DNA of 64,000 nucleotides from Paraconexibacter algicola (GCF_003044185.1 NZ_PYYB01000002.1:186001-250000), one strand, 5' to 3'. Counted from the first letter of the stretch, positions 1-7,661 are shown. Made by a program: numbers and translations. Notes: generated by a model from the sequence alone, not told the origin.

Positions 1-353
1 CCGCCGCTGAACGAGGAGCCCCACAGCGCGATCCGGGCGGGGTCGACGCCGTCCAGGCGCCGGGCGAACGCGATCGCCGCCTCCCAGTCCTCGTGCTGCT
101 TGCCGATGTCCAGGAGCTGCCGTGGCTCCCCGGTGCTCGCCCCGAAGTACCGGTAGTCGAACACCACGACGACCATGCCCGCGGCGGCGAACCGCTCCGC
201 GTACTCCGGCATCCGGTCGTCGCGGGTGGCGGAGAAGCCGTGGCCCATCACCACGCAGGGCGCGTCGCCCTGCTGGTCCTCGGGCCGGTAGACGTAGGCG
301 GCGCACTGCTCGCCGCCGGACGGGAAGGTCGTGTCGATCCGCGGGTGGGCCAT
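1..353 (-). CDS. Alpha/beta hydrolase, N-terminal part (gene continues past window start)
   Basis: Only the first 117 codons are present; the rest lies before base 1. The visible part has the start of an alpha/beta-hydrolase fold: a strand followed by VMGHGFSATR (HG oxyanion-hole turn, near residue 42), a VVVFDYRYFG strand-turn, and the nucleophile elbow GSSFSGG at the truncated edge, whose Ser is the likely nucleophile. This pattern is seen in dienelactone-hydrolase-like and acyl-esterase-like proteins; the substrate cannot be told. The ATG is chosen because a -10 hexamer TAGCAT lies exactly six bases before it, matching other leaderless genes here. It is transcribed divergently from nothing close by; prmA ends 49 bases upstream in the same direction. 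Confidence 0.85.
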   Translation of the reverse strand, partial: MAHPRIDTTFPSGGEQCAAYVYRPEDQQGDAPCVVMGHGFSATRDDRMPEYAERFAAAGMVVVVFDYRYFGASTGEPRQLLDIGKQHEDWEAAIAFARRLDGVDPARIALWGSSFSG

Positions 354-359
354 GGCGCG

Positions 360-365
360 ATGCTA
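360..365 (-). promoter_or_regulatory. -10 hexamer TAGCAT of the hydrolase, leaderless spacing
   Basis: TAGCAT is followed by CGCGCC and then ATG on the minus strand. There is no purine-rich ribosome binding site. The spacing of six bases implies that transcription starts at the initiation codon. Confidence 0.55.
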
Positions 366-402
366 CCCCGCCCGACGCCGCGGATGTGGCGGATCTGCGC
401 CG

Positions 403-1257
403 TCAGGCGCGCTGCAGCAGCAGGGCGGCCCACTCGCCGCCCTCGCGGCGGTCCGCCTCGACCAGTCCCAGGCGCTGCGCGAACGCGTCCGCGACCTCGT
501 CGGCCTCCGCCCGCAGCAGCCCGGAGGCGATCAGCCGGTCCGGGACCCGGTCCTGCGCGAAGCCCTCCTGCGCGACCCGCAGCAGCAGCGGCCGCAGCAG
601 GTTCGCGAGCACCAGCGGCGCGTGCGGGGACGGCCCGTCGTAGACGAGGTCGTGGCGCTGCGCGGCGACCGCGACGCCGTTGACCGCGGCGTTCTCGCGC
701 GTGGCCTGCACCGAGGCGGGGTCGTGGTCGACGCCGACCGCCGGCCCCCAGCCGAGCGCGACCGCGGCGATCGCGAGCACCCCGGAGCCGCAGCCGACGT
801 CGACGACCGCGCCGCGCTCCACCATCGGGTCGTCGGCGAGGCCGAGCAGCAGCTCCAGGCACAGCCGGGTCGTGTCGTGCGCGCCGGTCCCGAACGCCTG
901 CCCGGGGTCGATCACGAGCTCGCGCACCGGCGGCTCCCCCGGCGCGGCGGCGTGCGGCGGGCACCACGGCGGGCGCACGTGCAGTCGCCCGCCGACGAGG
1001 ATCGGCTGGTGGAAGGCCCGCCACCGCTCGGACCAGTCGTCGGCGACCTCCGTGGTGCGGATCTCGACGAGCGCCCCGCCCGCCGCGGCCTCGAGGTCGG
1101 GCAGCTCGGGGATCTCCCCCGGCGCCCCGTAGATCGCGAACTCGACGACGTCGGCGGAGATGTCGGTCTCCTCCACCCCGGACGGCGCGAAGGTCAGGAG
1201 GTCGGCGAGCGCCAGCTCGGCGTCCGCGCGGCGGACCCGGACCGCGAGCCGGATCAC
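403..1257 (-). CDS. prmA: Ribosomal protein L11 methyltransferase
   Basis: Methylates lysines and the N-terminus of ribosomal protein L11 with S-adenosylmethionine in the cytoplasm. The 284-residue protein has the family signature DPGQAFGTGAHDTT (about residues 117-130) followed by the SAM-binding motif VVDVGCGSGVLAIAA (151-165). The usual NPP[FY]-like tetrapeptide after the motif region is replaced by ANLLRPLL, as in many PrmA proteins. The GTG start overlaps the dnaJ stop as GTGA, so the gene is probably translationally coupled to dnaJ and is the last gene of hrcA-dnaJ-prmA. Linkage of prmA to dnaJ is common in Gram-positive bacteria. Function is inferred from family membership. Confidence 0.93.
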   Translation of the reverse strand: MIRLAVRVRRADAELALADLLTFAPSGVEETDISADVVEFAIYGAPGEIPELPDLEAAAGGALVEIRTTEVADDWSERWRAFHQPILVGGRLHVRPPWCPPHAAAPGEPPVRELVIDPGQAFGTGAHDTTRLCLELLLGLADDPMVERGAVVDVGCGSGVLAIAAVALGWGPAVGVDHDPASVQATRENAAVNGVAVAAQRHDLVYDGPSPHAPLVLANLLRPLLLRVAQEGFAQDRVPDRLIASGLLRAEADEVADAFAQRLGLVEADRREGGEWAALLLQRA

Positions 1258-2393
1258 TGGCCCATGAGCCGGCGCAGCTTGCCGACCATCGTCTCGTCGT
1301 CGCGGAGGTTGTCCTCCGTGATCGTGCCGGCGAGCTGCTCCAGCAGGCGCTTCTGCTCCTTGGAGAGCCGGCGCGGGATCACGACGTTGACGACGCCGCG
1401 CAGGTCCCCCGCCCGGCCCGGACGGCGCAGGACCGGGACGCCGCGGCCGCGCACGGACAGCACCTCGCCCGGCTGCGTGCCGGCGGGCACGGTGAAGGTC
1501 ACCGGGCCGTCGAGGCCCTCGAGCTCGATCGTCGTGCCCAGCGCCGCGCGCGGGGCGGGCACGTCGAGGACGGTGACGAGGTCGTCGCCGTCGCGCAGGA
1601 AGCGGTCGTGCGGGCGGACGACCACGAGCACGTAGAGGTCCCCGGCGGGCCCGCCGAGCTCGCCCGCGTGCCCGCGCCCGCTGACGCGGATCCGCTGCCC
1701 GTCCGCGATCCCGGCCGGGATGTCGACGTCGAGCTCGCTGAGCGTCACCTCGCGGCCGCGCCCGCGGCAGGTCGTGCACGGCTGCTCGGGCACGCGACCG
1801 TCCCCGTGGCAGGTGTCGCACTCCACGGTCTGCACGACCTGGCCGAACGGGGTGCGGCGCACGGCCTGCAGCCGCCCCGCCCCGCCGCAGCGCTCGCACG
1901 CCCGGATCGGGGTGCCGGGCGTCGCGCCGTTGCCGTGGCAGGTGCTGCAGGTCCCGACGACCTCGAAGCTGACCTGCTGCTTGACGCCGGTGAACGCCTC
2001 GGCGAGGTCGATCTCGACCTGCACCGCGACGTCGCCGCCCGCGGCCGGACCGCCGCGCCCGCCACCGCCGCCGAACGGGCCGCCGCCCCCGCCGAAGAAC
2101 GCGTCGAAGAGGTCGCTGATCGAGCCGAAGCCGTCGAAGTTCGGGGCCGCGCCCGCCCCGCGCAGGCCGTCGTGGCCGTAGCGGTCGAACGTCGCGCGTC
2201 GCTCGGGGTCGGAGAGGATCTCGTAGGCCTCCGCGGCCTCCTTGAACTTCTCCTCGGCCTGCGGGTCGTGCGCGTTGACGTCGGGGTGCAGCTCGCGGGC
2301 GAGCCGGCGGAAGGCCTTCTTGATGACCGTCTCGTCCGCGTCGCGCGCGACCCCGAGGATCTCGTACGGGTCGCGCTTGGTGGAACTGCTCAT
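1254..2393 (-). CDS. dnaJ: Molecular chaperone DnaJ
   Basis: Co-chaperone that delivers unfolded clients to DnaK and stimulates its ATPase. The 379-residue protein has a J domain (residues 7-72) with HPD at 36-38, a Gly/Phe-rich linker (about 78-120) rich in GGGG, four CxxCxGxG zinc-binding repeats (CSTCHGNG, CERCGGAG, CDTCHGDG, CTTCRGRG; residues 149-213) and C-terminal client-binding domains. It is therefore a full-length type I DnaJ. ATG overlaps the hrcA stop as ATGA and its own stop overlaps prmA, so three genes form a coupled unit. dnaK and grpE are not in this window, so this may be the second dnaJ of an actinobacterium that also has a dnaK-grpE-dnaJ operon. Confidence 0.96.
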   Translation of the reverse strand: MSSSTKRDPYEILGVARDADETVIKKAFRRLARELHPDVNAHDPQAEEKFKEAAEAYEILSDPERRATFDRYGHDGLRGAGAAPNFDGFGSISDLFDAFFGGGGGPFGGGGGRGGPAAGGDVAVQVEIDLAEAFTGVKQQVSFEVVGTCSTCHGNGATPGTPIRACERCGGAGRLQAVRRTPFGQVVQTVECDTCHGDGRVPEQPCTTCRGRGREVTLSELDVDIPAGIADGQRIRVSGRGHAGELGGPAGDLYVLVVVRPHDRFLRDGDDLVTVLDVPAPRAALGTTIELEGLDGPVTFTVPAGTQPGEVLSVRGRGVPVLRRPGRAGDLRGVVNVVIPRRLSKEQKRLLEQLAGTITEDNLRDDETMVGKLRRLMGQ

Positions 2394-3421
2394 TCGTAGA
2401 CCTCTTCGATGAAGCGGGAGAGCTGGAAGGCCGCCTCGCGGACGGTGTGGATCGCGGCGCCGTAGTCCATGCGGACCGGGCCGATCACCGAGACGGTGCC
2501 GAGCTTGCGGGCGGGCAGGCCGTAGCCGGAGGCGACCACGGCGAGCGAGCGCAGCGCCGGCGTCTCGTTCTCCTGGCCGATGCGCACGAGCACGTCGCGC
2601 TCCCCGAGCGCGGACTGCAGGACGCCCAGCAGCGACACGCGCCGCTCGAGCATCGTCAGCAGCTCGTTGATCTGGGTGAGGTCCTGGACGCCGTGCTCGG
2701 CGAGCAGCCGGGCGGCCCCGTCGACGTAGAGCGTGTCGTCGGCGGTGGCGGCGAGATCGGTGAAGACCGGGCTGAGCGCCTGCAGGAACGCGCGCTCGCC
2801 CGGCCCGAAGGACGGGTCGTTGAGGCGCTGCGCGAGCATCCGCGCACCGAGGCCCATGCCGACCAGGCGGCCGTTGAGCTCGTCGGCGGCCCAGGAGACG
2901 AGGCCGCTGTCGACGGGCGCGTCGAACGAGAACAGCCGCTTGGTGACGCCGCCGGTGCTGGTGATGACGACGACCATCAGCACGGTCGGCTGCAGCGCGA
3001 GCACCTCGATGTGCCGGATCGTCGCGGTGTCCAGCGGCGGCGCGGAGACGATCGCCAGGAGGTTCGTGACCTGGCTGAGCGTCTCGGTGGTGACGCGCAT
3101 CGCCTCGTCGACCTCGCGGCGGACGAGCTGGAGCTCGAGCGGCTCCTGCGGCGCGGGCAGCGGCAGCTGGCCGCCGAGGAGGCGGTCGACGACGTAGCGG
3201 TGGCCCGCCTCGGTCGGGACGCGGCCGGCGGAGGTGTGCGGGTGCGCGAGCAGGCCGTGCTCCTCGAGCAGCGCGAGCTCGTTGCGGATCGTGGAGGGCC
3301 CGCAGTCGAGGTCGGGGTCGGCGGCGAGCGCCTTGGAGCCGACGGGCGCGGCGGACACGAGGTACGCGTCCACGACCTTGCGCAGGATCGTCTCTTGGCG
3401 GGGGCTCAGCACCACCCCCAC
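2390..3421 (-). CDS. hrcA: Heat-inducible transcription repressor HrcA
   Basis: Winged-helix repressor that normally binds CIRCE operators upstream of chaperone genes. The 343-residue protein starts with the typical region LSPRQETILRKVVDAYL and the helix-turn-helix GPSTIRNELALLEEHGLL, with the conserved TSAGRVPT segment after it, then a GAF-like dimerization region. The longest GTG start is given (3421). A -10-like TACCAT at 3422-3427 sits six bases before an in-frame GTG at 3415, so translation may really begin two codons later. I searched the 42 bases upstream and saw no CIRCE repeat, so autoregulation through CIRCE is not supported here. First gene of hrcA-dnaJ-prmA. Confidence 0.95.
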   Translation of the reverse strand: MGVVLSPRQETILRKVVDAYLVSAAPVGSKALAADPDLDCGPSTIRNELALLEEHGLLAHPHTSAGRVPTEAGHRYVVDRLLGGQLPLPAPQEPLELQLVRREVDEAMRVTTETLSQVTNLLAIVSAPPLDTATIRHIEVLALQPTVLMVVVITSTGGVTKRLFSFDAPVDSGLVSWAADELNGRLVGMGLGARMLAQRLNDPSFGPGERAFLQALSPVFTDLAATADDTLYVDGAARLLAEHGVQDLTQINELLTMLERRVSLLGVLQSALGERDVLVRIGQENETPALRSLAVVASGYGLPARKLGTVSVIGPVRMDYGAAIHTVREAAFQLSRFIEEVYE

Positions 3422-3427
3422 ATGGTA
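3422..3427 (-). promoter_or_regulatory. -10 hexamer TACCAT of hrcA
   Basis: TACCAT on the minus strand abuts the annotated GTG at 3421 and is six bases from the in-frame GTG at 3415. The six-base spacing matches other leaderless genes in the window and favours 3415 as the true start. Confidence 0.45.
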
Positions 3428-3463
3428 GGAGACGTCGCGGAGCGTGCGGGCCCCGGACGCCGC

Positions 3464-3856
3464 TCAGCGCAGGTCGAGCTCGGCGACCGCGTCGCGGACG
3501 ATCGGGCGGTCGGCCTGGGTGGCGACGGCGTCGACGGTCGCGATCCCGTCCTCGACGGTGCGGACGGTCCCGGTGACCGTGATCTCCTGCTCCGGGAGCC
3601 CCATGCCGCGGAACTGCACCGCGAGGCTCCGCAGCGTCGCGGGGCCACCCGCCGCCTCGGTGTGGGCGCGCGCGACCTGCGCCATCGTCCAGAGCCCGTG
3701 GAGGATGCGTCCGGGCAGGCCGACGGCGCGCGCGAACTCCTCGTCGACGTGGATCGGGTTGAAGTCGCCGGAGGCGCCGGCGTAGCGGACGGGCAGGAGC
3801 TTGTCCGGGGTGACGACGAGCTCGGGGAGCGGCTCGCCGGGCTGCAGGGCGCTCAC
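3464..3856 (-). CDS. MaoC-family dehydratase (hot-dog fold), HadB-like
   Basis: The 130-residue protein has the MaoC/R-hydratase pattern YAGASGDFNPIHVDEEFAR with the catalytic Asp and His (D-x4-H: D31, H36), followed by the ILHGLWTMA helix. Such proteins hydrate or dehydrate 3-hydroxyacyl thioesters. It is preceded, three bases away, by another hot-dog-fold gene (3860-4300); paired genes of this kind encode the two subunits of (3R)-hydroxyacyl-ACP/CoA dehydratases such as mycobacterial HadAB. Here the catalytic motif is in this downstream subunit, as in HadB. GTG start. Whether the substrate is an ACP-bound or CoA-bound acyl chain cannot be decided from the sequence. Confidence 0.85.
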   Translation of the reverse strand: MSALQPGEPLPELVVTPDKLLPVRYAGASGDFNPIHVDEEFARAVGLPGRILHGLWTMAQVARAHTEAAGGPATLRSLAVQFRGMGLPEQEITVTGTVRTVEDGIATVDAVATQADRPIVRDAVAELDLR

Positions 3857-3859
3857 GGG

Positions 3860-4300
3860 TCAGGCCTCGCGGACGACGTTCGTCCACGTGCCGACGCAGA
3901 CGATCTCGTCGCGCTGGTTCGTGGAGGTGGACACGAAGGTGTAGAAGCCGCGACCGTCCCGCTCGGTGATCTCGTGCACGGTCACCGTGGTCGCGATCTC
4001 GTCGCCCGCCACGACGAGCGGTCCCCAGCGGAACTCCTGGCCCGCGTGGACCATGTGCGCGAAGTCGATGCCGACCTCGGGGTCGAACAGCGCGGGGCCC
4101 AGCGCAGGGGCGGCGTAGACGGCGACGAACATCGGGGGCGCGACGAGGTCGGCGTAGCCCGCCCTGCGCGCCGCCTCGAGGTCGTGGTGCAGCGGGTCGG
4201 TCTCTCCCACGGCCAGCGCGTACTCGCGGATCTTCTCGCGGCCGACCGCGTAGGTGGCCGCGGGGAAGGTCCTGCCGACGGCGCGGGTGGAGACGGGCAC
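3860..4300 (-). CDS. MaoC N-terminal-like (FAS1-type) dehydratase subunit, HadA-like
   Basis: The 146-residue protein has the FAS1_DH/MaoC N-terminal fold: GRTFPAATYAVGREKIREYALAVGETDPLHHD, then PPMF and a FAHMVHAGQEF segment typical of HadA and of N-terminal MaoC domains. The catalytic Asp-His dyad of the partner is not clearly conserved, so it is probably the substrate-binding subunit of a heterodimer with the gene downstream (stop and next start separated by three bases). Start GTG is fixed by a -10 hexamer TAGGGT six bases upstream. That hexamer includes the stop codon of the EamA gene. Likely role: dehydration step of fatty-acid elongation or modification (inferred). Confidence 0.82.
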   Translation of the reverse strand: MPVSTRAVGRTFPAATYAVGREKIREYALAVGETDPLHHDLEAARRAGYADLVAPPMFVAVYAAPALGPALFDPEVGIDFAHMVHAGQEFRWGPLVVAGDEIATTVTVHEITERDGRGFYTFVSTSTNQRDEIVCVGTWTNVVREA

Positions 4301-4306
4301 GCCCCG

Positions 4307-4312
4307 ACCCTA
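4307..4312 (-). promoter_or_regulatory. -10 hexamer TAGGGT of the dehydratase pair, overlapping the eamA stop codon
   Basis: TAGGGT lies six bases before the GTG at 4300. Its first three bases are the TAG stop codon of the upstream EamA gene, so the promoter is embedded in the end of that gene. Confidence 0.55.
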
Positions 4313-5341
4313 GCCCACGGCGCGGTCCGCCCGGCCGTGCGGGTGCCCGCCGGCCGCCGGTGCGGCGGGCACCGGGCGGGGCGACCGGCCGGGCCCCGAG
4401 GCGACCGCGACGGCGGCCGGGACCGGGGTGGGCGGCGGGATCCGCTCGACGCGGGCGCGCTGGGTGGCCACGACGCAGGCCAGGACCCCCAGCGCCGCGG
4501 CCGCGGTGCCCGGGCCGACGGCCTCACCGAGCACGAGCGCCGACCAGCCGAGCCCGAGCAGCGGCTGCGCGAGCTGCACCTGCCCGACCTTCGCGACACC
4601 GCCCCGGGCGAGCCCCGCGTACCAGGCGAAGAAGCCGAGGAACATCGAGAAGACCGAGACGTACGCGAATCCCGCCCAGGCGGTCCCGGGGACGCCGGAG
4701 ACGGGCGTCGAGGCGAGCGACGCCGCGGCGATCGCGGCCGTGAGCGGGAGCGCGAGCACGAGCGCCCAGCAGATCGTGCGCGCCCCGCCGAGCTCGCGCG
4801 CGAGGGCCCCGCCCTCCGCGTAGCCGAGCGCGCAGACCACGGTCCCGAGGAGCATCAGGCCGTCGGCGCGGGTGGGGGCGCCACCGCTGGTGGCGAGCGC
4901 GAAGCCGCCGACGATCAGCAGTCCGGCGGCGGCCGCCAGCCAGAAGCGGCCCGACGGCCGCTCGCCCGCGCGCAGGACCGCGAACGACGCGGTCAGCGCG
5001 GGCAGGACGCCGATGACGACGATCCCGTGCGCCGCGGTCTCGGTCTCGAGCGCCAGCGAGGTCGCCAGCGGGAAGCCGACGACGACCCCGGCGGCGACGA
5101 CCAGCAGCCGCCGGGTCTGGGGGCCCGTGGGCCGTGGAGCACGCCCGACGGCGAGCACGGCGACGGCTAGCAGGGCGGCGACGGTGGCGCGGCCGAAGGC
5201 GACGAGCCACGGGTCGAGCCCGCCGTCGACGGCGACGCGGGTCGCGGGCAGGGAGAACGAGAAGGCCACGACGCCGAGCGCTCCGAGGAGCAGCCCTTGC
5301 GTTTCTCGACCGGGCGCAGTAGCGTTACTGTCATCTCTCAT
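4310..5341 (-). CDS. EamA/DMT-superfamily membrane exporter
   Basis: The 343-residue protein has about ten hydrophobic helices in two five-helix halves, starting with QGLLLGALGVVAFSFSLPAT and including AHGIVVIGVLPALTASFAVL and FLGFFAWYAGLARGGVAKVG, which is the EamA arrangement (drug/metabolite exporters such as RhaT, YdcZ, RarD types). The last 40 residues are a Pro/Ala-rich cytoplasmic tail. The ATG lies in the same CATG as the ATG of the divergent MocR regulator, and a -10-like TATCGT is five bases upstream on its strand. Divergent MocR plus EamA pairs usually mean the regulator controls the transporter. The substrate is unknown; amino-acid or PLP-related compounds are plausible because MocR senses such ligands. 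Confidence 0.87.
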   Translation of the reverse strand: MRDDSNATAPGRETQGLLLGALGVVAFSFSLPATRVAVDGGLDPWLVAFGRATVAALLAVAVLAVGRAPRPTGPQTRRLLVVAAGVVVGFPLATSLALETETAAHGIVVIGVLPALTASFAVLRAGERPSGRFWLAAAAGLLIVGGFALATSGGAPTRADGLMLLGTVVCALGYAEGGALARELGGARTICWALVLALPLTAAIAAASLASTPVSGVPGTAWAGFAYVSVFSMFLGFFAWYAGLARGGVAKVGQVQLAQPLLGLGWSALVLGEAVGPGTAAAALGVLACVVATQRARVERIPPPTPVPAAVAVASGPGRSPRPVPAAPAAGGHPHGRADRAVG

Positions 5342-5373
5342 GCACAACGATAACACCGAGCACCGCGTTATCG
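5317..5373. promoter_or_regulatory. Bidirectional leaderless promoter region with two inverted repeats between mocR and eamA
   Basis: Start codons of the two genes share CATG at 5339-5342. On the plus strand TACTGT (5326-5331) is eight bases before the mocR ATG and lies in the inverted repeat CAGTA-N4-TACTG (5317-5330). On the minus strand TATCGT (5347-5352) is five bases before the eamA ATG and lies in the left arm of CGATAAC-N12-GTTATCG (5348-5373). Each repeat thus covers one -10 element. Binding by the MocR protein is inferred. Confidence 0.5.
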
Positions 5374-6746
5374 AGGACGTGAGGGCGGCTGCGAGGCTCC
5401 TCCCACCTGGCAGCCGCCTTCCGTCCGTGCGGGAGCTGACCGCCCGCCACCGCGCCTCCCCCGTGACCGTCCAGCGCGCGATCACCCGGCTGGCCGCCGA
5501 GGGCGTCGTCGACCCCCGGCCCGGCAGCGGCACCTTCGTCGCCGAGCGCGCGGCCTCCCCCGCCGCTCCGTCGTCCGGCGACGGTCCCGCCGACCTCTCC
5601 TGGCAGGAGGTCGCGCTCGGCGGCCGCCCCACCCACGCCGGCGCCCTCGACGAGCTGCTGCGCCTCGCCGGGCCCGGCGAGCTGCCGCTGAGCACCGGGT
5701 ACCTGGAGCCCGCGCTCCAGCCGCGAGGCGCGCTGGCGACCGCGCTGGCCCGCGCCGGGCGCCGCGAGACCGTCTGGGACCGCGGCCCGACCGCCGGCCT
5801 GCCCGAGCTGCGCGCCTGGTTCGCGCGCGACGCCGGCGGCGCGTTCACCGCCGACGACGTGCTCGTCACCGCGGGCGGGCAGGCGGCGCTCGCCACGACC
5901 TTCCGTGCGCTCGCCCAGCCCGGCGAGCTGCTGCTCGTGGAGTCCCCCACCTACCTCGGGGCGCTCGCGGCCGCCCGCGCCGCCGGCCTGCGCGTGGTGC
6001 CCGTCCCCAGCGACCGCGACGGCGTGCGCCCCGACCTCCTCGCCGACGCGTTCAGCCGCACCGGCTCACGGCTGTTCTACGCGCAGCCGACGTACGCCAA
6101 CCCGCACGGGGCCGTGCTCGCGCCCGACCGGCGCGCCGCCGTCCTGGACGTCGTCGCCGCGGCCGGGGCGTTCCTCGTCGAGGACGACGCGGCGCGCGAC
6201 CTCGCGATCGACGGCGACCCGCCCCCGCCGCTGGCCGCCGACGACCGCCACGGCCACGTCGTGCTGCTGCGCTCGCTGACGAAGTCGGTCGCCCCGGGCC
6301 TGCGGGTCGGGGCGATTGCCGCGCGCGGGCCCGCCGGCAGCCGGCTGCGCGCCGCGCGGCTGCTCGACGACTTCTACGTGTCCGGCCCGCTGCAGCAGAC
6401 GGCCGTCGACCTCGTCGGCTCACCGACCTGGCGGCGACACCGCAAGCAGCTGCGCAGCGGCCTCGCCGCCCGGCGCGACGCGCTGCTGGCCGCCCTGGCC
6501 GCCACCCTCCCCGATGCCGTGCCCCTCGGTCGGCCCGCCGGCGGCTTCCACGTCTGGGTGCGCCTGCCCGACGGCGTCGACGACGTGCAGCTCGCGCTCG
6601 CCGCACGCGCCGCGGGCGTCGTCGTCAGCCCCGGTCGCCCGTGGTTCGCCGCCGAGCCCCCCGCCCCGTTCCTGCGCCTCACCTACGCCGGCGCCCCACC
6701 CCGCGACCTCACCGAGGCCATCACCCGCCTCGCCGCCCTCATCTAG
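5340..6746 (+). CDS. MocR/PdxR-type regulator: GntR winged helix fused to aminotransferase-like PLP domain
   Basis: The 468-residue protein has an N-terminal GntR winged helix (residues 1-70; PSVRELTARHRASPVTVQRAITRL and a RPGSGTFV wing) followed by a type I aminotransferase fold. The PLP-binding lysine is K315 in SLTKS, with upstream TAGGQAALATTF and FYAQPTYANPHG motifs of the fold. MocR proteins use PLP or a PLP-amino acid adduct as an effector rather than as a catalyst. It is divergent from an EamA exporter with start codons overlapping, so it very probably controls both genes. The ATG at 5340 is preferred because a TACTGT -10 lies eight bases upstream; longer forms would run through the exporter gene. 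Confidence 0.9.
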   Translation: MHNDNTEHRVIEDVRAAARLLPPGSRLPSVRELTARHRASPVTVQRAITRLAAEGVVDPRPGSGTFVAERAASPAAPSSGDGPADLSWQEVALGGRPTHAGALDELLRLAGPGELPLSTGYLEPALQPRGALATALARAGRRETVWDRGPTAGLPELRAWFARDAGGAFTADDVLVTAGGQAALATTFRALAQPGELLLVESPTYLGALAAARAAGLRVVPVPSDRDGVRPDLLADAFSRTGSRLFYAQPTYANPHGAVLAPDRRAAVLDVVAAAGAFLVEDDAARDLAIDGDPPPPLAADDRHGHVVLLRSLTKSVAPGLRVGAIAARGPAGSRLRAARLLDDFYVSGPLQQTAVDLVGSPTWRRHRKQLRSGLAARRDALLAALAATLPDAVPLGRPAGGFHVWVRLPDGVDDVQLALAARAAGVVVSPGRPWFAAEPPAPFLRLTYAGAPPRDLTEAITRLAALI

Positions 6747-6790
6747 CGGCCGAACAGGGAGAACGTCGGCTCCACGGCGAACTTCTCCAT
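6743..6790 (-). other. Possible 15-codon micro-ORF after the SDR gene
   Basis: Ten bases after the SDR stop codon an ATG opens a 15-residue frame, MEKFAVEPTFSLFGR, ending at TAG inside the last codons of mocR on the other strand. There is no clear ribosome binding site, so it would rely on read-through from the SDR transcript. It overlaps an imperfect inverted repeat. Translation is not established. Confidence 0.2.
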
Positions 6791-6795
6791 GTTCG
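6751..6795. repeat. Imperfect inverted repeat between convergent mocR and SDR genes
   Basis: CGAACAGGGAGAA at 6751-6763 and TTCTCCATGTTCG at 6783-6795 pair over 12 of 13 positions with a 19-base loop. It sits just after the mocR stop and before the SDR stop, so it may act as a bidirectional transcript end, but there is no T-run. Confidence 0.4.
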
Positions 6796-6800
6796 ACCGC

Positions 6801-7595
6801 TTAGAGGATGGTGGCGACGGCGCCGCCGTCGACCGACCAGGCGGCGCCCGCCACGCTCGCGGCGCGCTCGCTGCAGAGGAAGACGACGACGTCGGCGATC
6901 TCCGCCGGGGTCGACATGCGGCCCAGCGGCGCCTTCGCCGCGCGCGCCGCGATCGCCTCCTCGCGGGTGCCGCCGTCGCGGCCCGCGAGCTGGTCGGCCA
7001 TCCCGCCCTCCCCGACCCACAGCTCGCTGGCCGTGATCCCCGGGGCGACCGCGTTGACGAGCACCCCGCGCGCCGCGTAGGCGTCCGCGAAGGCCCGCGA
7101 GAGCGACAGCTGCCCCGCCTTGCTCACCGCGTAGGCGGCGTTCATCGGGGACGGGCGCTTGCCCGCCGAGGAGGTGACGTTGACGATCCGCCCCCAGCCC
7201 CGGTCGGCCATCCGGGGCGCCAGCGCCTGCATCAGCCGCATCGGGGCCATGACGTGCAGCTCGTGGTTGCGGTGCCAGTCCTCGTCGGTCAGCTCCTCCA
7301 GCGCCCGCACGTAGGACGTGCCCGCGTTGTTGACGAGGACGTCGACCGCCCCGAAGGCGTCGTGCGCGGCGTCCAGCACCCGCGCGGGCGCCGCCGGGTC
7401 GGTCACGTCCGCGACGCACGGCACCACGCGGCCCGGCCCGGACGCCGCCTGCGCGACCGCGCCCAGCGCGTCCTCGCGGCGGGCCACGACGAGCACGTCG
7501 GCGCCCTCCGCAGCCAGCCGCAGCGCGATCTCGCGGCCGATCCCCTGGGAGGCGCCGGTGACGACGCACGCACGGCCGGTCAGTCCGAGGTCCAT
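6801..7595 (-). CDS. Short-chain dehydrogenase/reductase (SDR)
   Basis: A classical SDR of 264 residues: cofactor-binding TGASQGIG (13-20), NNAG (89-92), catalytic Ser in VTSSAG (142-143), and Y155-x3-K159 in YAVSK. The Arg at VVARREDAL after the second strand suggests NADP(H) preference. Ends WSVDGGAVATIL, like 3-oxoacyl-ACP reductase (FabG)-type enzymes. The actual substrate cannot be told. ATG start supported by TAGGCT seven bases upstream with no ribosome binding site. It is divergent from the MOSC gene (66 bases between starts) and convergent with mocR. Confidence 0.9.
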   Translation of the reverse strand: MDLGLTGRACVVTGASQGIGREIALRLAAEGADVLVVARREDALGAVAQAASGPGRVVPCVADVTDPAAPARVLDAAHDAFGAVDVLVNNAGTSYVRALEELTDEDWHRNHELHVMAPMRLMQALAPRMADRGWGRIVNVTSSAGKRPSPMNAAYAVSKAGQLSLSRAFADAYAARGVLVNAVAPGITASELWVGEGGMADQLAGRDGGTREEAIAARAAKAPLGRMSTPAEIADVVVFLCSERAASVAGAAWSVDGGAVATIL

Positions 7596-7602
7596 GGGCG
7601 GG

Positions 7603-7608
7603 AGCCTA
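7603..7608 (-). promoter_or_regulatory. -10 hexamer TAGGCT of the SDR gene, leaderless spacing
   Basis: TAGGCT then seven bases then ATG on the minus strand, no purine-rich ribosome binding site between. Confidence 0.55.
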
Positions 7609-7661
7609 CGAGGACCCCGTCGCGGGCCGGCCCGCCCGCCCGGTCTGCCAGCATCCCGTCC

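Noticed and set aside
3422-3463. Possible CIRCE operator upstream of hrcA
   Set aside because: No TTAGCACTC-N9-GAGTGCTAA or close variant is present in the gap.
2447-5170. A 907-codon plus-strand frame over hrcA, the dehydratases and eamA
   Set aside because: Same reason: it is antisense to recognised genes and has skewed composition without motifs.
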